A DNA stretch of 64,000 bases from Thainema sp966674685 (GCA_966674685.1 CBKWJC010000026.1:6855-70854), one strand, 5' to 3'; positions 26,461-35,300 are shown, numbered from the stretch's first letter. Program-made: numbers and translations. The notes: generated from the letters alone by a model not told the origin.

Positions 26461-27960
26461 TTAGATAGTACTCACCTGAACGCACCGAAAACCCGCAAAC
26501 ATCTGCTGCATGTGCGGATAGTACCAATTCCGAAAGCTGTTGCGGAGCGCCCAGGGTCGCGTGGCCCAACTGCCACCCCGCAGTACCCAGTGTTCTTGAT
26601 CGAAATAGGCGCTGGAATATCCGGCATAGGGATAAGGCTTAAATCCGGCATAGCCGTCAAATAGGGTGCTCGTCCACTCCCAGACGTTGCCCAGCATATC
26701 GCAACAGCCCAGTGGGCTTTGATTCAGCGGATAGGCCGTGACAGGCGTTGTCCAGCCAACGTGATGACAATGGTTGCAAAATTCAGCGTCCGACTGCGAT
26801 CCACTGAGTAACTCTGTCCCCCACGGATACATCTGAGCCTGCTGCGTTTCTGGATTCCAGCTCGCCGCTTTTTCCCACTCTGCCTCCGTCGGCAACCGCT
26901 TGCCAACAAACCGCGCATAAGCCTCCGCTTCGTATGCACTCACGCCACACACCGGATGCAAATTTTCTTCTGGATCATCCGTCCAATACAGCGGCTGCGT
27001 CACCTGCGATCGCAACCGCCACTGCCAACCAGCCTCACTCCACCAGCGTGGATCATCATAACCACCCGCCTCCATAAACTGCCGATACTGCCCACAGGTC
27101 ACCGGATAGCGATCAATCCAGTACTCCTCTAGATGCACTCTTTGGACTGGACGCTCGTTGTCAATCGCTGCGATCGCACTCTCATTCCCCATTACGAACT
27201 CGCCAGCGGGGACGTGGATCAAGTGAGGAGTGAGGAGTGAGGAGTGAGGAGTATCAGGAACAGAAGAACGTCCACGTTCTTCGTTCTCTAACCCTTTACA
27301 GCCCTCTACAGCCCCCAACGCTCCCCCTGCCCCTCCAGCTCCCACAGCTCCCCACGCCTCACTCCTCACTCCTCTCGCCTTACCTCTTCCCCCTCTCGCC
27401 TCACCTCTTCCCTGCATCGCCAACACCATTGCCATCGTCTCCACATGCTGACACTCATGCTGTAAGAGCCAGTACCAGATCCGGAGCTGTTCCGCTAGTG
27501 GTGCTGTTTCTAGGTATTGAAAAACCTGCGATCGCACATCTGCTAAATATTCCCGAATCTCATCAAGCGACGGTAAATTCACCCGTTCGGTTTTGGGCAA
27601 GCCATCTTGGGCAAAGAGGCGATGATACTCGGTGTAGATGGGGGGGTGCTTGGCGAGGTGCTGGAGAATCCACAGTGATTCAGTGTAGGCAATGTGGCCG
27701 AGATGCCAACCGACGGGGCTGAAGTCAGGATGAGCGTGGCAGCAGAACATGTCGCGGCTCATGGTATCGAATAAAGCCAGAGTCGCCTCCCGGCACTGGA
27801 TCATGGCGGTGCGGAGGGTTTCTCTCGTGAGGAGTGAGGGGTGAGGAGTGAGGGCGTGGGGGAGAGGGGGGGAAGACGAATGGGGGGTGCGGGGGGTGAG
27901 GTCGGGAGTGGGATGGTTAGGAAAGGGTTGAGGGCTGGAGTTGGAGATCGGAGAGGTCAT
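26461..27960 (-). CDS. EgtB-like non-heme iron sulfoxide synthase (DinB + SUMF1/FGE domains)
   Basis: 499 aa. A DinB_2-type domain (about 45-180) contributes the probable three-His iron site: His 86 or 89 in GWHLGHIAYTE, and His 168 and His 172 in LLQHECQHVET. The SUMF1/FGE-like domain spans about 247-499 (HVPAGEFVMGNE, WIDRYPVTCGQYRQF, RLPTEAEWEKAA, GNVWEWTSTLFDGY, RGGSW, and FAGFRCVQV). EgtB joins gamma-Glu-Cys or Cys to trimethyl-histidine in ergothioneine synthesis. The N-terminal 43 residues and the linker at 184-245 are low-complexity Gly/Arg/Glu- or Pro/Ser-rich and are made by purine-rich repeats. The start overlaps the EgtC-like gene by 44 bp. No egtD methyltransferase is in the window, so the substrate is inferred. 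Confidence 0.88.
   Translation of the reverse strand: MTSPISNSSPQPFPNHPTPDLTPRTPHSSSPPLPHALTPHPSLLTRETLRTAMIQCREATLALFDTMSRDMFCCHAHPDFSPVGWHLGHIAYTESLWILQHLAKHPPIYTEYHRLFAQDGLPKTERVNLPSLDEIREYLADVRSQVFQYLETAPLAEQLRIWYWLLQHECQHVETMAMVLAMQGRGEARGGRGKARGVRSEAWGAVGAGGAGGALGAVEGCKGLENEERGRSSVPDTPHSSLLTPHLIHVPAGEFVMGNESAIAAIDNERPVQRVHLEEYWIDRYPVTCGQYRQFMEAGGYDDPRWWSEAGWQWRLRSQVTQPLYWTDDPEENLHPVCGVSAYEAEAYARFVGKRLPTEAEWEKAASWNPETQQAQMYPWGTELLSGSQSDAEFCNHCHHVGWTTPVTAYPLNQSPLGCCDMLGNVWEWTSTLFDGYAGFKPYPYAGYSSAYFDQEHWVLRGGSWATRPWALRNSFRNWYYPHMQQMFAGFRCVQVSTI
27215..27420. repeat. GTGAGGAGTGAGGA / CCCCTGCCCC low-complexity insert in the EgtB-like gene
   Basis: GAGTGAGGAGTGAGGAGTG units, a CCCTTTACAGCCCTCTACAG pair and CT-rich runs lie in frame within the gene, coding for the interdomain linker. 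The insert keeps the frame open over about 200 bp. Confidence 0.8.
27825..27960. repeat. Purine-rich repeat at the start of the EgtB-like gene
   Basis: GTGAGGAGTGAGGGGTGAGG and GGGGGAGAGGGGGGG runs make up the first 43 codons of the EgtB-like gene and overlap the 3' end of the EgtC-like gene. Confidence 0.7.
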
Positions 27961-28738
27961 CGTAGGTTATGTCTAAATCGGAACCAACGCTTAGAATGCT
28001 GGATTTTGGGCAGGGTGTCCATTGGCCTTCTGATAGGGGTTCAGAGGCAATCAGGACGGCATTAGGAAATTGGGGATCGTCGCGGAGATAGTAGAGGCTG
28101 GGATCGCTGCCGCTGGTGTCAAAGCGGGAGGCCACGATTTGGTCGCCATCACTGACCATCAGGTTCAACGCGGCGCGAACCCCATATTCCTGCGCCAGTT
28201 GAGCAGCTGTAGCCAGAGTTTGGCGCAGGGCTGTGACTAGGGAAATATGGGGCTGAGTTGAAATCGCATCGACGAATAAGCCAAATAAATGCTCTGAATC
28301 GGTCAAGCCATGAATGGTGTGATAGGCAATGTCCGATAAGCGATCGCGAATTGGGCGATAAACCGTCTGGCGAAAGTTTTCGATAAAACCGTTGTGGATA
28401 AACAGAAGTTGCCCATGCTGAAACGGCTGGCAGTTGCTTAAATCCACCGCCAGTCCCGGCGTGGCGCTGCGAACGTAGGCCAGGATGCGACTTGATTCGA
28501 TATAGCGGCTGAGATGGGGCAAATTGGTATCGTTCCAAATTGGCATCGTCTGCCGATAGGTAAACGGCGCGGTTTGTCGCTGCGGATGATACCAACCAAT
28601 CCCAAAGCCATCAGCATTGAGAATGGCGGTTTGCATCTCCCGTGGCTGATAGCTTTGCACGATGAGGGAGTGATTCGGTTCAGAGAGCAACGAATCCAGT
28701 TGAATAGGGGGGCCAATGTAGCCCAAAAGCCGACACAT
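27917..28738 (-). CDS. EgtC-like class II glutamine amidotransferase
   Basis: 273 aa from ATG 28738. This start is fixed by the need for Cys 2 as the N-terminal nucleophile (MCRLLGYIGPP); the longer open frame would bury it. Further class II amidotransferase features are ILNADGFGIGWYH, YVRSATPG, NCQPFQHGQLLFIHNGFIEN and DSEHLFGLFVD. EgtC removes the gamma-glutamyl group during ergothioneine synthesis. Its location directly before, and overlapping, the EgtB-like gene supports that role. The SPCLPEGQW-type end LIASEPLSEGQWTPCP matches the family. Alternatively it could be a YafJ-type amidohydrolase of unknown substrate. Confidence 0.88.
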   Translation of the reverse strand: MCRLLGYIGPPIQLDSLLSEPNHSLIVQSYQPREMQTAILNADGFGIGWYHPQRQTAPFTYRQTMPIWNDTNLPHLSRYIESSRILAYVRSATPGLAVDLSNCQPFQHGQLLFIHNGFIENFRQTVYRPIRDRLSDIAYHTIHGLTDSEHLFGLFVDAISTQPHISLVTALRQTLATAAQLAQEYGVRAALNLMVSDGDQIVASRFDTSGSDPSLYYLRDDPQFPNAVLIASEPLSEGQWTPCPKSSILSVGSDLDITYDDLSDLQLQPSTLS

Positions 28739-28821
28739 AGAATTTTTTGGAGAATATTGCGGTATAAAGCTTTTTCTACCTTGCCGCAATTTGCCAAATT
28801 TGGCAGTGGATTAGCAAACAA

Positions 28822-29277
28822 TCAAGCCGGATCGCAACGAATTTCCACCAGGAAGCCATCGGGATCGTAAAAATAAATGCCGCGTCCCGTAGGACGAGCC
28901 GTAGGGCCGTGGTCAATCAACACCTGATGCTGGTGTAGCACCTCAACTGCGGCATCGAAATCGGCGGGAGCGATATCAAACGCCAGATGATTGGCGCGGG
29001 TAAACTGCTGCTTTGGGTCGGGATTGGGTGGTGATAAATCTGGCTCGTAGAACAAGTCGAGGATCGTACCGTCCGGTAAGGCAAAATTAGCGATTTGACC
29101 TGCCTCAACTTGCGATCGCAACGTAGACGGCACCTCATCCCCCGTCAACTCATGCAGTCCCAACACTTCGCCGTAAAACTGCCGGGAGGCGGCAAGATTT
29201 TTCACATTGAGCGCGATATGATGAACGCCTCGGAGCTGACCTGTTTGTAAACCCCGGATAGAAGTTGATGACTGCAT
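28822..29277 (-). CDS. VOC superfamily (glyoxalase/dioxygenase-like) protein
   Basis: 151 aa from ATG 29277. The single vicinal-oxygen-chelate module pair runs from GVHHIALNVKNLAASRQFYG through HLAFDIAPADFDAAVEVL to IYFYDPDGFLVEIRCD, giving the usual His and Glu metal ligands. The reaction is unknown. It is on the same strand and 83 bp upstream of the EgtC-like gene, so it is probably the first gene of the EgtC-EgtB operon; a role in the same sulfur-metabolite pathway is inference. The very low similarity of VOC proteins prevents a closer assignment. Confidence 0.88.
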   Translation of the reverse strand: MQSSTSIRGLQTGQLRGVHHIALNVKNLAASRQFYGEVLGLHELTGDEVPSTLRSQVEAGQIANFALPDGTILDLFYEPDLSPPNPDPKQQFTRANHLAFDIAPADFDAAVEVLHQHQVLIDHGPTARPTGRGIYFYDPDGFLVEIRCDPA

Positions 29278-29449
29278 AACTAGATCCCGGTTTGAGCAGT
29301 GATTTATCAAGTAACAGATGGCACTACTTTATCGAAATCCACTCATGAAAACCAGCCGCTCCCCACGCTAACATACACGCGCCCCCGTACCCTAGAGCGG
29401 GTTCATCGTCGCCAACGAAAATCTTGAAATCGCGATTTTACGTGCCTGG

Positions 29450-29475
29450 TAGGGGCGAATGGCCATTCGCCCCTA
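29450..29475. repeat. GGGGCGAATGGCCATTCGCCCC palindrome
   Basis: A perfect palindrome from TAGGGGCGAAT to ATTCGCCCCTA. Related copies lie at 12118, 12192, 58149 and 62857. It is between a divergent gene pair. Confidence 0.8.
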
Positions 29476-29557
29476 AGTAACATCAACGGTTTTAGATGTT
29501 CTCTGATGAACATGAATCTACCCTGCCCCTTACCCTTCTATCCCCATCCAGCCACCA

Positions 29558-30337
29558 ATGGAAACGCTGCTGTTAATTTGTAACCTCGTTTTAATCATCG
29601 TCATCGGCGGTTTAGTGTGGTTGATTTACCAACTGCTGCAAAGAAATCAGCAGGACATCATCTACCACCGAGACTTCATGACCCGACAGCTCCGGCTCTC
29701 TACCGTGCCGCACATTTACTGCGACTTACAGTGGGACGAAGCCAATCAGCAGGTGCAGCTTTTTCTCTATAACGTTGGCACCGTACCCGCCTACGACATG
29801 CACATCAGCGGCTTAGCGGCCTATGTGGAAGAGCGCTTGGACATCGCGACATTTATGCGGCTCCACGTGCAGCCACGCCACCGCAAGTATCCGCTACAGG
29901 CCGATCCAGTCGGCTACTACGGCATTCGCAGCACCGCACGAGTTCCCTGTCTCTCAGCCCAAAAGCAGGTAGCGCTAGATGTTGCCTTTCCGGTGCGCCC
30001 CGCTGACGTTTATGTGCTGATTCAAACCCGCGACCTCAGCGGCGACAACTACTATCAGCTCTACTGCTTCTCTGATATCAGCCCCAACGGCGACTACAAA
30101 GCCAATCTACTCGAACCGAAAACGGTCGCCGTTCTGGAACGCCTCCATCTATACGACTTAGAAAACTTCGACCCCACAACCTGCAAAAAGCCGCTGCCCT
30201 ATCATCTCAAGCAGTTTCTAGCCCTGTGGAATCATACCCTGTCAGTCCGAGTCACCACCAAGCAAGCAGAACCGGAAACCATGCCGCCGATTTTTCAAAC
30301 TCCAGTTGAGCAACCACCACCGGAGCCACAGTTCTAA
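29558..30337 (+). CDS. Single-pass membrane protein of unknown function
   Basis: 259 aa. An N-terminal membrane helix (residues 4-27, LLLICNLVLIIVIGGLVWLIY) is followed by a soluble domain rich in beta strands (PHIYCDLQWDEANQQVQLFLYN, then VGTVPAYDMHISGLA). This resembles a small Ig-like sandwich. The Pro-rich tail holds EQPPPEPQ. No catalytic motif is recognisable. It is convergent with the STAND gene, with only 18 bp between stops. The ATG at 29558 follows a pyrimidine-rich leader without a clear ribosome-binding site. Confidence 0.65.
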   Translation: METLLLICNLVLIIVIGGLVWLIYQLLQRNQQDIIYHRDFMTRQLRLSTVPHIYCDLQWDEANQQVQLFLYNVGTVPAYDMHISGLAAYVEERLDIATFMRLHVQPRHRKYPLQADPVGYYGIRSTARVPCLSAQKQVALDVAFPVRPADVYVLIQTRDLSGDNYYQLYCFSDISPNGDYKANLLEPKTVAVLERLHLYDLENFDPTTCKKPLPYHLKQFLALWNHTLSVRVTTKQAEPETMPPIFQTPVEQPPPEPQF

Positions 30338-30355
30338 AGTTTTAATCCGGTCAGC

Positions 30356-32875
30356 TTAAATGCTGTGGGCGTTGGGGCAAGGGGGCAGAGGAGCAGGGAA
30401 ACTTGATGAGTCGTCACAGTTTAGGGCACTGGTGTAGCAATTGAACTGATTCTGCACCCGCTGGACTTGATTCGGGGCGTCGATTGCGCGGAAAAGCTGG
30501 ATGGCGCGGGCAAAATTCTGCTGTGCTTGAGAGAGATTGGTTTGTACCTGATAGGTAATCCCTTGCTGAAACAGCGCATTCGCTAAATCACACTTGGCAT
30601 CGATTAGTTCCAAGATTTCAATCGCCGCGGCATGATGGGCTAACGCGCGATCGCAGTTCTGTTGCAGCCGATGCAGTACCGCTAATCCGTTCAGGGCTTG
30701 GCCTCTGACCTGAAGATAGTGGCTTTCAGTGGCGGCTGCGATCGCACTGTCGTAGAGTGCCTGTGCCCGCTGGTAATCTCCCAGATAGCTGTAAACCTGC
30801 GCCAGCATCTGAATAAAATAGGCAAAGCGCCCGCTGTAGTCTGTTACTGGGCTGCTCGCAATCGTGTTGTAGACTTGATCAGCTAAGGGTTTCGCTCGAT
30901 CAATCTGCTGCTGATAGGCATATACCAGCGCTAGACAAACCGATGCCTTCTCAGCCCAGGGATGATGAGGCGTGTGGGTTGCCTGATCGATCACCGTTTG
31001 AAAATACTGCTGAGCGGTTGCCAAATCCCATTGATCGACGCAATACAGGCCAATACTGAGCTGTGAGTCCACAGCTATCATCGTCAAGTAATAAATCTGA
31101 TGGTCATTGGCAGCAGCTTGTAGACAGGTTTTAGCAGTTGCGATCGCATGTTGCTGTTGCTGAATGGCTGCGGTAATGCGGCCCGTAATCCAGTATAAAT
31201 CGCCTAATATATTGCAGAGTTCCGCCTGATTCGGCGTCGCTTGCAGATGGGGCAAAACCTGCTCAATGGCATCCACTACGGGATGGAGAAAGCCCATGCG
31301 ATAAAGGGTGCTGCCCAGCGGCAAGAACTGCTGCCACTGATTCAAGCGACTGCGGAGTAATACGGCAGCAGCAGCTTCAAAATCCTGAATGGCAACATGG
31401 TGGTAATAGGCTTCCAGCGCTTGCAGCGCATCCGGCACCGACTGAATGCGCTGCACCGATTGACTCCAAAACGCAGCGGCTTGACGATGGGCTGATTCGT
31501 AATCGGTACTGTTCCGTAGTCGCGTAACTGCTGCTGCACGGATCGCTGGATGCAGCCAGTACTGACCCTTATAGCACTCAATCAACGAGCGATTTCGCAG
31601 GGACTGAATCACTTGCGGCTGTTGCTGCGAATCGACATCCCACATCAATGCCTTCAACCCAGCCGTAGGTACAGTCGGTGTTTCCTGATAGCGATAGCAA
31701 CCCAGCCGACAGAGAAGCTGATAGGCCGCTGGATCAAGAGCCTGGAGCCGCTCAACCTGGCTAGCCACCAAGTTCTGCAACGTCGTATGGGCTAACGGGT
31801 TGTCCTGATACTCTCGCCAGTAAGCAACAATGTCACCTGCAAAGTCCTCTTGAATCAAGCCATACAGCACACCCATTGCCTTCGCATTTCCGCTGTAGGC
31901 TTGGTGCATGGCGGCAAGAACGCTTTCTTCTTCACCGGAAAGTACTGGAGAGAATTGAAAATACTGTTGCCAAGCGCTCAAACTCAGTCCCAGCAACCGA
32001 TAGTGATGTAGATCAATGCCTGATTCACAAATGCGATCGCGACTGGTAATGATCGTCACAGCCTGCACCTGCGGATCAGCTAGAATCCGTAGCAGCTCAA
32101 CATAGCTGCGATGTTGCGGCACAAAACAGCCGTTCGCATTCAGTGCAGGTTCGAGGTTATCAATCAGGATGCCGACTCGCTGCTGCTGAAGCTGGCGCTT
32201 GAGCCGACTCAGCGTAACGCCAAACTCCTGCCCTGGTTCTTCGTTGAAATCCTGTCGCAGCCATTCTTCCACCACCCGATGAGCAGAGGTAATATCATCG
32301 GATTCCTTCGCCATCAGCACTTCCAGAACTCGATCAAACGACTGCGCCTGTAAAAACTGCTGCGCCAAGGTTGTCTTGCCCAGTCCGCCCTCGCCTTGAA
32401 TGACAATCAGTTTGGCTCCTTGACTGACAAGCTGGTGGAGATCTGAGATCGCAGTTTCCCGACCCACGAAGCCACGATTAACAGTATTTCTCACAATATC
32501 TGCCGTAGCCGTTGAGGTAATCGGTAGCGGCATCAGTGACGATTTAGCGCCCAACGTAATCGGCAGGATTGCCTGAGATGTAACCCGTTTCGCCTGACCA
32601 AGCCGCTGCTTGAGAGCAGATTTGTAGCGTTTTAAGACCGAGCGGCAGTTGCGTTTCGTGACCTTTTCACCCAGCGCCTCAGAAAGCTGTCGCCACAGGA
32701 TCGAGCCGATATCCTTGACATGGCCTTCGGTGTAGCCACAGTCTGCGGCAATCTCTAAATACTTCTGCCCCTGCCATACCCGCTGGAAAATGGCAGCTTT
32801 CAAATCGTTGAGGTGCTCTCCAGTGCTTTCAAACACCAGAGCATCAACCAGCGCTAGGGCAGAATCAGTATCCAT
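30356..32875 (-). CDS. STAND NTPase with N-terminal HTH-like domain and TPR repeats
   Basis: 839 aa. Residues 1-95 form a helical HTH-like module (FQRVWQGQKYLEIAADCGYTEGHVKDIGS) often placed in front of cyanobacterial NB-ARC ATPases. The NTPase domain has Walker A GEGGLGKTT (161-169), Walker B VGILIDNLEP, and sensor VTIITSRDRI. A winged-helix region (RNRSLIECYKGQYWLHPAIR) and about six TPR-like repeats (500-815) follow. Such proteins are signal-activated switches, some in immunity or conflict systems. No effector domain is fused and no partner is adjacent, so the output is unknown. The last 15 residues (FPAPLPPCPNAHSI) come from a CT-rich repeat at 30360-30400. Confidence 0.88.
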   Translation of the reverse strand: MDTDSALALVDALVFESTGEHLNDLKAAIFQRVWQGQKYLEIAADCGYTEGHVKDIGSILWRQLSEALGEKVTKRNCRSVLKRYKSALKQRLGQAKRVTSQAILPITLGAKSSLMPLPITSTATADIVRNTVNRGFVGRETAISDLHQLVSQGAKLIVIQGEGGLGKTTLAQQFLQAQSFDRVLEVLMAKESDDITSAHRVVEEWLRQDFNEEPGQEFGVTLSRLKRQLQQQRVGILIDNLEPALNANGCFVPQHRSYVELLRILADPQVQAVTIITSRDRICESGIDLHHYRLLGLSLSAWQQYFQFSPVLSGEEESVLAAMHQAYSGNAKAMGVLYGLIQEDFAGDIVAYWREYQDNPLAHTTLQNLVASQVERLQALDPAAYQLLCRLGCYRYQETPTVPTAGLKALMWDVDSQQQPQVIQSLRNRSLIECYKGQYWLHPAIRAAAVTRLRNSTDYESAHRQAAAFWSQSVQRIQSVPDALQALEAYYHHVAIQDFEAAAAVLLRSRLNQWQQFLPLGSTLYRMGFLHPVVDAIEQVLPHLQATPNQAELCNILGDLYWITGRITAAIQQQQHAIATAKTCLQAAANDHQIYYLTMIAVDSQLSIGLYCVDQWDLATAQQYFQTVIDQATHTPHHPWAEKASVCLALVYAYQQQIDRAKPLADQVYNTIASSPVTDYSGRFAYFIQMLAQVYSYLGDYQRAQALYDSAIAAATESHYLQVRGQALNGLAVLHRLQQNCDRALAHHAAAIEILELIDAKCDLANALFQQGITYQVQTNLSQAQQNFARAIQLFRAIDAPNQVQRVQNQFNCYTSALNCDDSSSFPAPLPPCPNAHSI

Positions 32876-32978
32876 CCCATGAAAAACGACTGTGGATGTT
32901 GGCTTCAGAGGACTACAGGGTCAACGCTCTCGAATTCGGACAGATGTTTTATTTTTTACATGCAGGTGAGCTGACCTA

Positions 32979-33080
32979 ATATGAAATCCAGTAGAAAACC
33001 CATAATTTATTTTTTGTGAAATGCTTGCTTCGCAAGCATTTCACAAAAAATAAATTGGGTTCTCATACACGGATTTAACA
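32979..33080. repeat. Variable-stem hairpin element
   Basis: Left arm ATATGAAATCCAGTAGAAAA and right arm GGGTTCTCATACACGGATTT enclose a perfect 25-bp stem with TTC loop (33004-33056; core GTGAAATGCTTGC). It lies in the divergent gap upstream of the STAND gene. Confidence 0.8.
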
Positions 33081-33256
33081 CAAATTGCACCAAGTCTAAC
33101 TCATCATCACCAACCTGTCCCGACGCTAGCGACTTAATCCGACCTTTTCCGACGTTCTGCCGACTGTTGGGAAACCGCAAACCTCCGACTCAAACCGACT
33201 GACACCGCGAGCCGAATTGCGTAAGTTGGGGATGAACAAAAACACCTGAATGCACC

Positions 33257-33283
33257 GGGCATGGCACACCATGCCCCTTTTTA
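33257..33283 (+). terminator. GGGCATG/CATGCCC hairpin with T run before the ferritin-like gene
   Basis: A 7-bp GC-rich stem with a six-base loop is followed by CTTTTTAT and, seven bases later, by the ribosome-binding site of the ferritin-like gene. It has the form of an intrinsic terminator in a 5' leader, so it could be an attenuator; nothing further supports regulation. Confidence 0.5.
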
Positions 33284-33300
33284 TAAGGAGTGCAATATTG

Positions 33301-34278
33301 ATGAATTTTCTATCGATTAATTCTCTTCGCGTTCCTGTTCAAGACTCTGACCAAGCTGAGAACCAAGCCGGGCAAACAACTTCGTTTCGACAGACCTGTG
33401 CCAAGTTGCGATCGCACATTGATCACTACGTCAGCCTTGATATTTTATGCGATCGCTTGGCCGATTTGCCGCGACAGTTCGAGAACCCTCAACCGCGCCC
33501 CTGGCAGCCGATTCGCTGGGATGAGATTCATCCTAGCCAGGTGATTGGCATTGACCTGGATCTGTTCCTCAACATCATCGTGGGCGCAATGGACACCGAA
33601 GCACCCATTCGCGGCTACACTCAAACCAGTCGGCAGTATCTAGAACCGCTCCATCCTGAAATGGCCCGCTTTGTCGGCGGTACAGTCAACGAGCAAGGCG
33701 ACTTGGTAGAACTAGGACTCTGGGAAAAAGAAGAGCGGCAGCATAGCCCTGCCCTAGCCAAGCTCTACTATCAGCTCAAGGGTGAAAAAATTGTAGCCAA
33801 CCTACGCCAAGTCAAATCCTATGAGCCATCCGAGCATCCTGCCGATGATCTCTATGGTCACGGTTTGCATCGCATCGCCACGGAATACAGTGCTGTCTGT
33901 CTCTACCTATGGCTGATGGCGCACACCACGGGCGCAACCCATCAACTCCTAACCGAAATCCTGATCGACGAAGTCAACCACATGACCAAATTCTGGGGAT
34001 TCGGCCTCTGGCTCTACCCCGAATCGTTCTGGCAGCGTTGCTGGCGTCTCCTCGGCAATCGCATTGTCGATAGCCGCCACGGCTCAGGGAAAACGCTGTC
34101 CCTGCTGAAACTTTATCGCACCGTTCAGCGGATGACGGGCACCCTCCACTGGTCAGACTGGAAGCTGCAACACAAGCTGGAGCTAGCGCTGACGTTTATC
34201 TGGGTGCTGAATCGGGTGCGCCAGTGGCAGAGGGAAATGAAGGTAGAGGAGTTGCGATCGCTGTTTGGGGACAGCTAG
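33301..34278 (+). CDS. Ferritin-like diiron-carboxylate protein
   Basis: 325 aa from ATG 33301, preceded by AAGGAG; the open frame extends upstream through the hairpin. Helical segments carry metal-ligand-like residues: GAMDTEAPIRGY, EKEERQHSPALAKLYYQL (E-x-x-H) and ATEYSAVCLYLW, then LLTEILIDEVNHMTKFWGFG (D-E-x-x-H). This pattern of Glu and two ExxH-type motifs fits a four-helix diiron fold as in acyl-ACP desaturase or ferritin-like enzymes. The C-terminal 100 residues (after RIVDSRHGSGK) are basic and helical. Substrate unknown. It could be an oxygenase acting on a lipid or metabolite. Confidence 0.72.
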   Translation: MNFLSINSLRVPVQDSDQAENQAGQTTSFRQTCAKLRSHIDHYVSLDILCDRLADLPRQFENPQPRPWQPIRWDEIHPSQVIGIDLDLFLNIIVGAMDTEAPIRGYTQTSRQYLEPLHPEMARFVGGTVNEQGDLVELGLWEKEERQHSPALAKLYYQLKGEKIVANLRQVKSYEPSEHPADDLYGHGLHRIATEYSAVCLYLWLMAHTTGATHQLLTEILIDEVNHMTKFWGFGLWLYPESFWQRCWRLLGNRIVDSRHGSGKTLSLLKLYRTVQRMTGTLHWSDWKLQHKLELALTFIWVLNRVRQWQREMKVEELRSLFGDS

Positions 34279-34547
34279 ATCTTTACAATCCTCCCGGAGT
34301 GGTGCATTGCTGCGCGAACGCACCCTACGATCACGCACTTTTCGAAATACTCATCCACCCATCTACCCTCTACCACCCCTCCCCCTTAACACCAACCGTA
34401 AAATCCAGACACATAACTTAAAGTTTTGCCAAAATCCTGCATTTCAATCTTGCGCTTAACCAGGGCAAAATGGGCACCTTTAATAGAAGCGCTACCGCCA
34501 AACTGGTTTACCAGTCTGTTTTTTCATTGCTCTCGGGAGAATCACTG

Positions 34548-35294
34548 ATGACTGCCAAGCTCTTAGTTAAACTGCCCGCCGAACTTGACCGCCAGCGGTT
34601 GCCGCAGCACGTTGCGGTGATTATGGACGGCAATGGTCGCTGGGCGCAGCAGCGGGGGCTGCCTCGCATCGCTGGGCATCGCCAGGGAGCTAACACACTG
34701 AAGGATTTGCTGCGCTGCTGTAAGGACTGGGGCATTCCAGCCTTGACCGTATATGCGTTTTCGACCGAGAACTGGCGGCGTCCGCTAGAGGAAGTCAGTT
34801 TCTTGATGGGTTTATTTGAGCGGCTATTGCGGAAAGAGCTGCAAGAAATGAACGAAGAGGGCGTTCGGATCTCCTTTGCTGGGGACATTTCCAGCCTACC
34901 GGAACAGCTCCAGGTAGAAGCCCAACGAGCGATGCTAGCCACCGCCAACAACAGCGCCGTGCAGTTTACAGTAGCCATAAACTACGGCGGACGAGCCGAA
35001 ATCATCAAAGCCTGCCGCGATATTGCAACCCAGGTACAGCAGGGTCAGCTCGATCCCAGCGCCATCAATGATGACCTGTTTGCTCAGCAGCTCTATACCG
35101 CCAACCTACCCGACCCTGACTTGCTGATTCGCACCAGTGGTGAGATGCGCTTGAGCAATTTTCTCCTGTGGCAAATGGCCTATGCCGAGATTTATGTGAC
35201 CGATGCCCTCTGGCCTGATTTTGATCGCAGTGAGTTTCAAAAGGCGCTGATGGCGTTCCAAAAACGCGATCGCAGATTTGGCAAAGTTAAATAA
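34548..35294 (+). CDS. uppS: Isoprenyl transferase (undecaprenyl diphosphate synthase)
   Basis: 248 aa from ATG 34548, with GGGAGA at proper spacing; the upstream extension is unlike the family. The signature HVAVIMDGNGRWAQQRG has catalytic Asp 27. Further conserved regions are RIAGHRQGANTLKDLL, TVYAFSTENWRRP, FTVAINYGGRAEI, PDLLIRTSGEMRLSNFLLWQ and YAEIYVTDALWPDF. This cis-prenyltransferase adds isopentenyl units to farnesyl diphosphate to make C55-PP, the lipid carrier for peptidoglycan and surface glycans. It is convergent with the hydroxylase gene, six bases from its end. Confidence 0.97.
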   Translation: MTAKLLVKLPAELDRQRLPQHVAVIMDGNGRWAQQRGLPRIAGHRQGANTLKDLLRCCKDWGIPALTVYAFSTENWRRPLEEVSFLMGLFERLLRKELQEMNEEGVRISFAGDISSLPEQLQVEAQRAMLATANNSAVQFTVAINYGGRAEIIKACRDIATQVQQGQLDPSAINDDLFAQQLYTANLPDPDLLIRTSGEMRLSNFLLWQMAYAEIYVTDALWPDFDRSEFQKALMAFQKRDRRFGKVK

Positions 35295-35300
35295 CTGATG

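Noticed and set aside
27237..27722. 161-codon frame opposite the EgtB-like gene
   Set aside because: Produced by the low-complexity repeat read on the other strand (SLTPYLF-like runs); EgtB motifs are on the minus strand.
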